A stretch of 64,000 nucleotides of DNA from NCBI GenBank assembly GCA_020112395.1, contig JACCEK010000001.1, positions 1,054,001 to 1,118,000 of the forward strand, written 5' to 3'. The first letter of the stretch is position 1. Each line of letters begins with the position of its first letter. Below the pieces are notes generated by a model, which worked only from the letters and a program-made list of their open reading frames with translations, was not told where the DNA came from and ran no database searches. The DNA is from Aerococcaceae bacterium DSM 111021. Lineage in GTDB: Bacteria > Bacillota > Bacilli > Lactobacillales > Aerococcaceae. Positions 1 through 7,528 of the stretch are shown one piece after another. The translations under genes and the position numbers were made by a program.

Positions 1-361
1 CGAATAATAACATACCGAATAGTCCGTAAACAATCGACGGAACTGCGGCTAGAGTATCAGTCGCTAAACGAATGATAGGTAAAAACTTATTTTTTTGATC
101 TGCATATTCTACTAAGTAAAACCCAGTAAATATACCAACTGGTCCAGCGATTAATAATGACAGTCCAATTATAGTTAATGTCGAAATAATTGAAGGCATC
201 ATTGATACGTTACTTGTAGTGTAATCCCATTCGAACATTGACAGTGTTAAATGTGGAAGTCCATTAAAAAAGATATATCCAACAATAAACAATAGCATTC
301 CCAATGTGAAAAGTCCCGCAGACCAAACTAAAATTTTAACTAAGCTTATTCCTTTACTCAT
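1..361 (-). CDS. pstA: Phosphate ABC transporter permease PstA (partial, N-terminal part)
   Basis: This is the start of the second membrane subunit of the high-affinity phosphate importer, running off the left edge after about 120 residues. I read it from the ATG at 361-359. The sequence begins MSKGISLVKILVW, has a first membrane helix at about residues 8-30, and contains the PstA-like stretch AAVPSIVYGLFGMLFF at the cut. Its ATG overlaps the pstC stop codon by one base (TAATG), so the two are translationally coupled. Identity follows from the PstC-like loop and from position. The remainder, and any pstB or phoU, lie outside the window. Confidence 0.88.
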   Translation of the reverse strand, partial: MSKGISLVKILVWSAGLFTLGMLLFIVGYIFFNGLPHLTLSMFEWDYTTSNVSMMPSIISTLTIIGLSLLIAGPVGIFTGFYLVEYADQKNKFLPIIRLATDTLAAVPSIVYGLFGMLLF

Positions 362-1224
362 TAGTTTTTACCTCCTCTGTTTTTTACAAACATGAAAGTA
401 GTATTTAAAATAATAATAAAGATAAATAATACTACAGCAGTAGCAATAAGTGCTTCTCTATGTCGACCACTTGCGTATCCCATCTCTAAAACAATGTTAG
501 TTGTTAAAGTACGTACACCTTGGTTTAAAGCCCTTGGAACAGCTGGTTGGTTACCTGTTACTAAGATAACGGCCATTGTCTCACCAATTGCACGACCAAT
601 TCCTAAGATAATCGCAGAAAAGATACCTGATTTTGCAGCAGGTAATATAACTCTCATAACCGAACGATCATGATCTGCTCCTAATCCTACACTGGCAGAG
701 TAATATTCTTTCGGTACTGCTCGTAATGACGCTTCTGATAATCCTATGATTGTTGGTAAAATCATAATACCTAATAATGCAGATGCGGTTACGATATTCA
801 TACCTGTTCCACCCATTAAATCTCGGAAGAATGGTACAAATAGTCTTAAAGCAAAATAACCATATACTATAGATGGAATAGATGCCATCAAGTTGATTGC
901 TGGTTTTGCAAATTTATATAACCAGTTTGGACAATAGAATGCCATGAAAATTGACGTTAGTACACCAATCGGTACCCCGATGATGATAGCTCCCGCTGTA
1001 ACAACAAGCGAGCCCACAATCATTGGTAAAATACCAAATGATGGGTTAGAAGCAGTTGGACGCCATACATCATTAAAAATGAAGTCTCCAATTCCTTCTT
1101 CTATAATAAAAGGTACTCCACCTTCAAATATAAAGTAAAAAATTAAAGCAATCGATAGAATCGATAATGACGCACATAAAATGAAAACATATTTCATAAA
1201 TGTTTCAGTAAAATTTGACTGCAT
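361..1224 (-). CDS. pstC: Phosphate ABC transporter permease PstC
   Basis: Inner-membrane subunit that forms the phosphate channel with PstA. The 287-residue protein has about six hydrophobic helices, the first at residues 11-35. It carries the permease coupling loop GLGADHDRSVMRVILPAA before the last third, and the PstC-typical stretches INLMASIPSIVYGYFALR and GIGRAIGETMAVILVTGN. The start is the ATG at 1224, preceded by an AAGGAG-like site. It is the first gene of the transcript and is fed by a Pho-box promoter upstream. Unusually, no pstS (phosphate-binding protein) precedes it. The next gene upstream is phoR. Confidence 0.95.
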   Translation of the reverse strand: MQSNFTETFMKYVFILCASLSILSIALIFYFIFEGGVPFIIEEGIGDFIFNDVWRPTASNPSFGILPMIVGSLVVTAGAIIIGVPIGVLTSIFMAFYCPNWLYKFAKPAINLMASIPSIVYGYFALRLFVPFFRDLMGGTGMNIVTASALLGIMILPTIIGLSEASLRAVPKEYYSASVGLGADHDRSVMRVILPAAKSGIFSAIILGIGRAIGETMAVILVTGNQPAVPRALNQGVRTLTTNIVLEMGYASGRHREALIATAVVLFIFIIILNTTFMFVKNRGGKN

Positions 1225-1291
1225 ACAGAATCTCCTTTAAAAAATTAAATACATTACGCTTGAATTCGATAAAACGATACTTGCTTATCTA

Positions 1292-1333
1292 TTTTACAAC
1301 TCAATTGTAAATTTTGTGTAAATTTTGTGTAAA
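1292..1333 (-). promoter_or_regulatory. Pho box: three TTTACA repeats at 11-bp spacing before pstC
   Basis: On the minus strand TTTACA occurs three times, at 1333-1328, 1322-1317 and 1311-1306, exactly 11 bp apart and separated by CAAAA. This matches the PhoP tandem site of Gram-positive bacteria (TT[ACT]ACA repeats at about 11 bp). A possible -10, TAAAAT, lies just downstream at about 1297-1292. The site sits about 80-110 bp before the pstC start, and phoP-phoR are adjacent, so phosphate control of pst is strongly implied. Confidence 0.85.
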
Positions 1334-1701
1334 TTTTTATGAAGCGTTTTATTAAGGTAATCGTAAAGATCGTGATGGGGCTAAGTTGCTACAAGAAAAA
1401 ACAATATATTTTTTGAATCATTGTTACAATTGGATTACATAGGATAATTATTATATATATATCTACACGCATAAAAATAATTCACTTTGATATAAAAAAT
1501 CTATATAGTTCTAGTGTCAATTTCGGCTTTTTTATGAAGATATTTAACGTTTGTTACAGGTTTATTACAACCAATTGTAAAGATATTCCTTATTTTAATT
1601 CTTTTTGAACCATTAGAGACCATCCATATATTTTTACAAAAAAATGGTATCATGAGAAAAACATTTTTTGTTTATTCGCATAACACCATTTATGACTTTA
1701 A
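1334..1701. other. Intergenic stretch between pstC promoter and phoR
   Basis: No gene is visible. The stretch is very AT-rich and has scattered TTACA pieces. Pairs of TTACA 11 bp apart lie near 1422-1440 and 1553-1570 on the plus strand, but they do not match the full Pho hexamer. A TATATATA run lies near 1450. Any pstS gene is absent from here. Confidence 0.6.
1635..1691 (-). terminator. Possible phoR terminator
   Basis: On the minus strand AAATGGTGT (about 1691-1683) can pair with ATACCATTT (1650-1642), followed by a T-run. The loop is about 30 nt, which is long for an intrinsic terminator, so this is a weak call. Confidence 0.35.
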
Positions 1702-3432
1702 TTATTTGAGCGGTAATTCGATATGGAAAGTAGTTCCTTGTCCTACTTCACTATCAATATAAATTGATCCGTTCATGTTACGTATTAAGTTTCGTACTAT
1801 TGATAAACCAAGTCCCGTTCCTCCAGAGTTACGGCTTCGACCCTTATCTACTCGGTAGAAGCGTTCGAAAATACGTTCTTGATCTGCTTTTGGAATACCA
1901 ATTCCTTTATCGGATACAGAGAAGTGGACATATTCATCGACTTGGTCTATTTTAATCTTAATTTCACTATCCACATCGGAATAGTTAATTGCATTATCAA
2001 TTAAGTTTGTAAAGATTTGCTCAATTCGGTGTTGATCTGTCACCATCTTTACAGGCCTATCAGCTTCTACTGTTATACTAATTTGTTTTTCATCTGCTCG
2101 TTTATAGAAGTAATGAATTAAATTGTTAACAACCTCTACAACTTCAAATGGTTTAACCATCATAGGCTCGCTTTTCTTCTCAACTCGAGACAACTCTAGA
2201 ATATCTTTAATAATTACCTCGAGACGATTACTTTCATTCGCGATAATCGTAATAAACTTCTCGGCTAATTCTTGTTGTGCTAGAGCTCCGTCTAGTAAAG
2301 TCTCTGCAAAACCTTTAATCGCAGTAACCGGTGTTCTTAATTCATGCGAAGCATTTGAAACGAATTCAGTTCGAACTGTTTCTAATCGCCTAATTTGAGA
2401 TATATCATATAGAAGTACTAATATAGATTCAATTTCATCAGGTGATTTTCCATAAGGAATAATATTCACATCAATATACTTTGATGACGGAACATACATT
2501 TCAATGTGATTACTGAGCGATTGATGCGTTCTAAGTGCGTCACTTATCATATCGACTAGAACAAAACTCTTAATAACAGCTTGATAAGACCTTTGAGTTG
2601 GTTCTATATCAATATTCAATAATTGCATCGCTTCAGAGTTTATTAATTCGATTTTCCCGGAATTGCTAATCAAAACAACACCTAAATTTAAATGTCCCAT
2701 TAATAACGTCAGGCGTTGCTCACTAGAGTTTAAAACTCCTCGCTTAGCTTTCATCTTTTGTTTCAATACGACAATACTTGTACCTAATTCATCAACCACT
2801 GGCAAATTACCAGATATATATTCATATTGATAATCGTCGTCTTCCAAATTGACGATTGCAGATTTAATGGTTTCTATCGGTTTAGTTATGTAACGAACCA
2901 TATGTCTATAAATTAAGGTTATCGTTAATAAAATAAATAGAATAATCATGGCCATCCACATGTAAAAGACATTTAAGTCATTTTGGAATAAAGACCGTTT
3001 ATAATATTTCACTAATTGATATGGACCGTTCTCTGATTCAATCGGTGTATAAACAATGTAACCATTTAAGTACACCTTACTCATAACTTGATTTTGTGGA
3101 AAATTATTCATCAGTTGACGAATAGACTGTAATCGAGCACTTTCGGTAAAATTACTCCATATTACCTCACCATTTTTCAATAAAACAGACTCTGCACCAT
3201 CCGTCTGGCTAAATGGTTCAATATTTAGCTCTACTTCAGAATAATTTTCAGAGTTCATGCCTAAGTACTCCAGAAACTTCGCTTGAATCTCAGTTCTAAT
3301 CTCTAATGGTTCTAGTATCGAACGATGAATTTGGCGTCTGACAAAATACCCAGAGATGCCAATTGCGATAATAACGCAAACGATCAAAATCATTCGGTAA
3401 TTGCGTTGATGTAATCTCTGGTTAAAAATCAT
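1702..3432 (-). CDS. phoR: Phosphate-responsive sensor histidine kinase PhoR
   Basis: Membrane sensor kinase that phosphorylates PhoP; 576 residues. Membrane helices lie at about 14-31 and 155-175, with a roughly 125-residue extracellular region between them. A HAMP segment follows, then a PAS-like domain (about 235-340), then the HisKA domain with the phosphorylated histidine H363 in SNASHELRTPVTAIKGFAE. The ATPase domain has an N-box (FTNLIDNAINYS) and G-boxes (DKGIGIP, GGTGLGLSIV). Its ATG overlaps the phoP stop by four bases (ATGA). The general architecture is shared with WalK, but adjacency to pst and the Pho box favours PhoR. No WalH/WalI/WalJ-like genes are nearby. Confidence 0.88.
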   Translation of the reverse strand: MIFNQRLHQRNYRMILIVCVIIAIGISGYFVRRQIHRSILEPLEIRTEIQAKFLEYLGMNSENYSEVELNIEPFSQTDGAESVLLKNGEVIWSNFTESARLQSIRQLMNNFPQNQVMSKVYLNGYIVYTPIESENGPYQLVKYYKRSLFQNDLNVFYMWMAMIILFILLTITLIYRHMVRYITKPIETIKSAIVNLEDDDYQYEYISGNLPVVDELGTSIVVLKQKMKAKRGVLNSSEQRLTLLMGHLNLGVVLISNSGKIELINSEAMQLLNIDIEPTQRSYQAVIKSFVLVDMISDALRTHQSLSNHIEMYVPSSKYIDVNIIPYGKSPDEIESILVLLYDISQIRRLETVRTEFVSNASHELRTPVTAIKGFAETLLDGALAQQELAEKFITIIANESNRLEVIIKDILELSRVEKKSEPMMVKPFEVVEVVNNLIHYFYKRADEKQISITVEADRPVKMVTDQHRIEQIFTNLIDNAINYSDVDSEIKIKIDQVDEYVHFSVSDKGIGIPKADQERIFERFYRVDKGRSRNSGGTGLGLSIVRNLIRNMNGSIYIDSEVGQGTTFHIELPLK

Positions 3433-4229
3433 TCTTCAGGCACCACAAATTTGTAGCCAAAGCCTCGAACTGTTTTTATATATTCAGGAATTTTTGTATT
3501 CTTTTCAATTTTTTCACGTAAGTGACTAATATGAACATCTACAATACGGGTCTCTCCCGCATAATCAAATCGCCATATACTATTCAATAATTGTTCTCGG
3601 CTTAAGATACGCCCTTTACGAACAGCCATATATACCAGTAATTCAAATTCTTTAGGCGTCACTTCAATTTTTTTTCCATGGGCCACCACTTCATAACGAT
3701 CAGCATAGATTTCAATTTCTCCAAGTTTTATTACAGAATCTGCCTCATCTTCAAGTAAGAAACGGTCTTCTTCGTAATCATTATAATTATCTTCTAACTC
3801 ACGTAGTTCAGCATCCACTGCTTCTTGATGAGCCTGTTCACTCTCTTTTTCTGACATATATTTTGCTTCTGTTCGTCTCAAGATAGCTTTTATTCTAGCA
3901 GTTACTTCTCGAGGGCTGAATGGTTTTGTCATATAATCGTCTGCACCTAGCTCTAAGCCGATTACCTTGTCATACTCATCAGCTTTTGCTGTTAGCATTA
4001 AGATTGGTGTATCAATATCCTCTTGCCTAACACGGCGACATATATCCATTCCATCCATACCTGGTAACATAACATCTAAGATAATAAAGTCATAATCATT
4101 TGTCTTTATCATCTTATAACCACTTTCACCGTTGTTGGCTGTATCTACAGTGTAGCCGGCTTCCTTTAAGTTGTATTCTAATAATGTCAAGATTGCAATC
4201 TCGTCATCTACAACAAGAATATGTTTCAT
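3429..4229 (-). CDS. phoP: Phosphate response regulator PhoP (OmpR family)
   Basis: DNA-binding response regulator partnered with PhoR. The protein is 266 residues from the ATG at 4229, chosen because GGAGG lies 7 bases upstream. An ATG 42 bases further up has no comparable site. The receiver domain (1-120) has acidic residues in VVDDE, the phospho-acceptor D in IILDVMLPG, and the lysine in MTKPF. The C-terminal winged helix (about 170-266) has VTPKEFELLVYM and DVHISHLREKIE. Between the domains is an unusually long acidic linker of about 45 residues (SEKESEQAHQEAVDAELREL and on), longer than in typical PhoP of about 230-240 residues. The last four bases overlap phoR. Confidence 0.9.
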   Translation of the reverse strand: MKHILVVDDEIAILTLLEYNLKEAGYTVDTANNGESGYKMIKTNDYDFIILDVMLPGMDGMDICRRVRQEDIDTPILMLTAKADEYDKVIGLELGADDYMTKPFSPREVTARIKAILRRTEAKYMSEKESEQAHQEAVDAELRELEDNYNDYEEDRFLLEDEADSVIKLGEIEIYADRYEVVAHGKKIEVTPKEFELLVYMAVRKGRILSREQLLNSIWRFDYAGETRIVDVHISHLREKIEKNTKIPEYIKTVRGFGYKFVVPEE

Positions 4230-4330
4230 AATTAACCTCCAGTTCATACCTATATACTTTAAATAGCTCACGTGTTCTATCTTATCAAAGACTTATATAA
4301 TATTATATAGGAAACTCTTCATCGTTTTCT

Positions 4331-4355
4331 ATTATAGCATGATTTTTACAATCAT
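4331..4355 (-). promoter_or_regulatory. phoP promoter: extended -10 and adjacent 17-bp inverted repeat
   Basis: The minus strand has TGCTATAAT (TATAAT at 4336-4331), an extended -10 about 100 bp before phoP. Directly upstream is the perfect inverted repeat ATGATT-5-AATCAT (4339-4355), which overlaps the spacer and could bind a repressor or activator. It contains a single TTTACA on the plus strand. There is no clear -35. Confidence 0.5.
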
Positions 4356-4422
4356 TCTTTGTATACGTTTTACCTTGAAAATTAAACAACAAGTAAAGTA
4401 TATGTATGTAAAAATGATGGGG

Positions 4423-4534
4423 CACCATCGTATTCGTACGACGGTGTGTACATAAAAGAGTAGGAGCGTTTGCGTCGTAATATTTCAGTAGTACAGTGAA
4501 ATCCATGCTCACTCACTCGGTGACAGTCGAGTGA
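4423..4534. other. Two imperfect hairpins in phoP-ftsX gap
   Basis: The gap between phoP and ftsX holds CACCATCGT...ACGACGGTG (4423-4446, one mismatch) and TCACTC...GAGTGA (4513-4534). Neither has a T-run. The local base composition is richer in G+C than the rest of the gap. Function is unknown. They lie next to the dispersed repeat at 4534-4585. Confidence 0.4.
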
Positions 4535-4585
4535 TTAACTGAAGGCGTACCACTACGGTGACCGAACCGTTCTTACTGGAATAAG
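4534..4585 (+). repeat. Degenerate dispersed intergenic repeat, copy 1
   Basis: By eye, this 52-bp stretch aligns with 35231-35281 at 38 of 52 positions with one gap. Many of the mismatches are A/G or C/T changes. Both copies end in TGGAATAAG and share a CCAC.AC..TGACC core. Both are intergenic. Confidence 0.45.
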
Positions 4586-4601
4586 CAAATCACTTTCAAT
4601 C

Positions 4602-4653
4602 AAAAAAACTCAATGATTACCTAAGCAAGTGCTTGTATAATCTTTGAGTTTTT
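4602..4653 (-). terminator. ftsX terminator (bidirectional)
   Basis: AAAAAAACTCAA...TTGAGTTTTTAT forms a hairpin with an A-run on one side and a T-run on the other. It sits 10 bases past the ftsX stop and could also end any transcript coming from the other side. Confidence 0.75.
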
Positions 4654-4661
4654 ATTTGGCC

Positions 4662-5552
4662 TTAGAATTTTAAAAAGCGTTTTATCGAACGTCTCGCGCC
4701 GATAACGCCTAAAATAATACCAATAAGCATTAATCCAGCAGCAATATAATAGATAAAAGGTGTTGTTGGCGTAAATGCAATGACTTGTACTCCCGTAATT
4801 TCAACGGTAGCACTTTGCATCCCCTCGTATGCACCGTACAGTAATATACTGGCAAAAATCGAACTAATTAATCCAATAAATGCTCCTTCATAAGTAAACG
4901 GCGCTCGAATATAACTGTTTTGTGCTCCCACTAAACGCATTATCTCAATCTCTGTTTGACGTGCATAAATTGTTAACTTAATAGTGTTAGATATTAATGC
5001 AACAGCAATTACGACAAGAACTGCAGCTATTAAGGCAAAAACGACTCGAACAATCTCAAGTGTACTTAGTAAATTTTGCGTATCGATTTCACCATAAGTG
5101 ACATCGACTGCATATGGTAATTCACTAATTTGATTAGTAACAGTGTCTAGATATTGAGTATCTTCAACCGATACGACAAAAACATTGAAAAGTGGATTCG
5201 CATCATCACTAAATAAGGCGAATTCTTCACCGACACTACTTATTAAATCTTCCAACTCTTCCTCTTTTGTACGGTACGTAATATCAGACACATACTCTAA
5301 TTCTTCGATTGACTGACGTAAAGTCTCTTCGTCCTGTTCATCAGCAGCTAAATCAATATGTGCTCGGATTTGCACGCCTTCTTCTATATCTCGAGTAATG
5401 TTATCCACATTACTTAATAACATTACTAATCCACCAACCATTAGTAACGTTACCGTCATCGTTAGAATTGATGCAGCAGTCATCCAACCATTACGGAATA
5501 AGTTCCGGAACCCATTACGGAGTTGACGGAAGAAATTTCTAATGACTCTCAT
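4662..5552 (-). CDS. ftsX: Cell division protein FtsX
   Basis: Membrane subunit of the FtsEX complex, which activates cell-wall hydrolases (PcsB/CwlO type in Firmicutes) at the division site. The protein is 296 residues from the ATG at 5552, chosen because GAGGGGG lies 7 bases upstream. Helix 1 is at about 20-45, followed by an acidic extracellular domain (about 46-160), then helices 2-4 in the second half. The stretches FRNGWMTAASILTMTVTLL and ARQTEIEIMRLVGAQNSYIR are typical of FtsX. It overlaps the end of ftsE by 14 bases. Confidence 0.93.
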   Translation of the reverse strand: MRVIRNFFRQLRNGFRNLFRNGWMTAASILTMTVTLLMVGGLVMLLSNVDNITRDIEEGVQIRAHIDLAADEQDEETLRQSIEELEYVSDITYRTKEEELEDLISSVGEEFALFSDDANPLFNVFVVSVEDTQYLDTVTNQISELPYAVDVTYGEIDTQNLLSTLEIVRVVFALIAAVLVVIAVALISNTIKLTIYARQTEIEIMRLVGAQNSYIRAPFTYEGAFIGLISSIFASILLYGAYEGMQSATVEITGVQVIAFTPTTPFIYYIAAGLMLIGIILGVIGARRSIKRFLKF

Positions 5553-6225
5553 TGTAATCCCCCTCATATTCATCTCGAATGAGCTTACCTTTTTCTAAAC
5601 GGATTACACGGTGTTTGAATTCATTCACGAGTTGATCATTATGTGTACCCATAAGAACTGTCGTTCCATTGCGGTTAATATGTTCAAGTAATTTGAATAT
5701 TTCAATGGCATTTTCTGGGTCTAAGTTACCGGTCGGCTCATCCGCAACGAGGATACGTGGATGATTTACAATCGCACGCGCAATTGATACACGTTGTTGT
5801 TCTCCTCCGGATAGCTCGTTAGGATATTGATTCTCTTTCGTTCTTAAACCTACGAGGCTCATAACTTCTTTCACACGTTTTTTTATTTCTTTACGACTCT
5901 TCCCCGTCACCTCCATCGCATAAGCAACATTCTCGTAAGCAGTCAGAGATGGGAGAAGTTTAAAGTCTTGGAAGATAACTCCAACTTGTCGTCTTAATAA
6001 AGGTACTTGTTTTGGTTTTAAAGTATTCAAATGAAACTTACCTACGACAATTTTACCTTTTGATGGTGCTTCTTCACGGTAGAGTAATTTCATTAAAGTT
6101 GATTTACCCGATCCACTCGGTCCAACGAGGTAGGCGAATTCGCCTTGTTCGATTCGTAAATTAATGTCGTCTAAAGCAACAACACCATTTTCGTATCGTT
6201 TTGATACATTTGTTAATTGAATCAT
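5539..6225 (-). CDS. ftsE: Cell division ATP-binding protein FtsE
   Basis: Cytoplasmic ATPase that drives FtsX; 228 residues, the usual length. Walker A is GPSGSGKST at 35-43, the Q-loop is in VIFQDFKLLP (about 84-93), the ABC signature is LSGGE at 138-142, and Walker B is RILVADEP at 157-164, followed by the FtsE-like TGNLDP. It lies 84 bases after prfB, with ftsX overlapping its 3' end. The order hpf-secA-prfB-ftsE-ftsX is common in Lactobacillales. Confidence 0.95.
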   Translation of the reverse strand: MIQLTNVSKRYENGVVALDDINLRIEQGEFAYLVGPSGSGKSTLMKLLYREEAPSKGKIVVGKFHLNTLKPKQVPLLRRQVGVIFQDFKLLPSLTAYENVAYAMEVTGKSRKEIKKRVKEVMSLVGLRTKENQYPNELSGGEQQRVSIARAIVNHPRILVADEPTGNLDPENAIEIFKLLEHINRNGTTVLMGTHNDQLVNEFKHRVIRLEKGKLIRDEYEGDYNESH

Positions 6226-6309
6226 GTCGTTTTCCTCACTTTCAACGTATTCTGTGTTATTGTACGCAACGAATGTATCAACGCAATAACAATATTATAA
6301 CTTTTTTGC

Positions 6310-7411
6310 TTATTCAATTGCCCATTTTAAATAAGCATCTATAAATCCATCCAAATCGCCATCCATTACTTTATCAGTATTTCCTACTTCATAGTTTGTT
6401 CGGTGATCTTTAACCATAGAATAAGGATGGAATACATAAGATCTAATTTGAGATCCCCATGCGATTTCTTTTTGATCCCCTTTAATGTCAGCTAATTCTT
6501 GTGCTTTTTGTTCAACCTCAAGTTGATGGAGTTTTGATTTCAACAGGTTCATCGCTTGTTCCTTATTTTGAAGTTGCGATCTTTGGGCCTGACTTTGTGT
6601 TACTACTCCGGTTGGAATATGTGTAATCCGTACGGCTGAGTCTGTCTTGTTAACGTGTTGCCCTCCGGCTCCACTTGCGCGGTAAGTATCAATTCGTAAG
6701 TCATCTGAATTAATCTCAATCTCCACTGATTGATCAAGTAAAGGTGTCACTTCAATGGAAGCAAACGAAGTGTGGCGCCTTGCATTCGAGTCGAATGGTG
6801 AGATACGAACTAGACGATGTACCCCTTTTTCTGACTTGAGTAAACCGTAGGCATTGTGACCTTTAACCTCTAAAACAACACTTTTAATTCCTGCTTCATC
6901 CCCTGCTTGGTAATCAATGACTTCTACACTGAAGTTTTTGTTGTCCGCATATCTTTGGTACATACGTAACAGCATACTTCCCCAATCTTGTGACTCTGTT
7001 CCCCCAGCGCCTGGATGAATTTCGAGAATGGCATCATTTTTATCGTATTCGCCAGATAAAAGAAGCATTGTTTCATAGCTATCAATTGCTTTAGTTAAAG
7101 CATGAGTTAGATCTTTTGCTTCTTGATAGATTTCTTCATCTTTTGTTTCATTATATAGTTCGATTGCCATCGTTAATTCTTCAACTTGATCTTGCAGTGT
7201 ACTAATTGTCTGATATGTATCTTTCTTGCTATTTAATTCTTGAATCACAACTTGAGCTGCTTCGTTATCGTTCCAAAAATCTGGTTGACTCATTTGATTT
7301 TCAAAATCAGCAATATCTGCTTCTAATGCCTCTAAGTCAAAGAGACCCCCTAAAACTGTCCATCTTCTCTTGAGCGACTTGGGCAAATTGTGTCATTTCA
7401 TAAAGTTCCAT
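6310..7411 (-). CDS. prfB: Peptide chain release factor 2 (programmed +1 frameshift)
   Basis: RF2 releases nascent chains at UGA and UAA. Translation starts at the ATG at 7411 ([16 protein letters not shown]...), reaches an in-frame TGA as codon 25 (7339-7337), and continues after a +1 shift at CTT-TGA-C. The product, join(7411..7340, 7338..6310), is 366 residues. An internal AGGGGG just before the slip codon provides the usual stimulatory site. The RF2 anticodon-like tripeptide SPF is at about 204-206, and the catalytic GGQ is in [16 protein letters not shown] at about 249-251. Low RF2 favours the shift, which gives autoregulation. The promoter lies directly upstream and a terminator separates it from secA. 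Confidence 0.96.
7336..7352 (-). promoter_or_regulatory. RF2 frameshift site
   Basis: The minus strand reads AGG GGG TCT CTT TGA C, the classical RF2 autoregulatory element: Shine-Dalgarno-like AGGGGG, slippery CTT, a UGA stop and a C. The frame upstream starts at 7411, and the frame downstream carries the whole RF2 body. Confidence 0.95.
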
Positions 7412-7446
7412 TTGTATATTCACTCCATCTATTTAAATTCCATTGT

Positions 7447-7475
7447 AGTATAGCACCATTATAATCGTTCGTAAA
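7447..7475 (-). promoter_or_regulatory. prfB promoter
   Basis: The -35 TTTACG (7475-7470), a 17-bp spacer and the -10 TATACT (7452-7447) lie about 36 bp before the prfB ATG and immediately after the secA terminator. Confidence 0.7.
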
Positions 7476-7510
7476 AGAAAAACCGGCAGTGAGATTTCCT
7501 ACTGCCGGCT
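7475..7510 (-). terminator. secA terminator
   Basis: The perfect stem CCGGCAGT/ACTGCCGG (7508-7501 with 7490-7483 on the minus strand) is followed by TTTTTCTTTT. It starts about 20 bases after the secA stop. Confidence 0.88.
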
Positions 7511-7528
7511 AACTTTATTCAGTAAAAT

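Noticed and set aside
1417-1581. Additional Pho boxes between phoR and pstC
   Set aside because: TTACA pairs occur at 11-bp spacing but lack the full TTNACA hexamer and point away from pstC.
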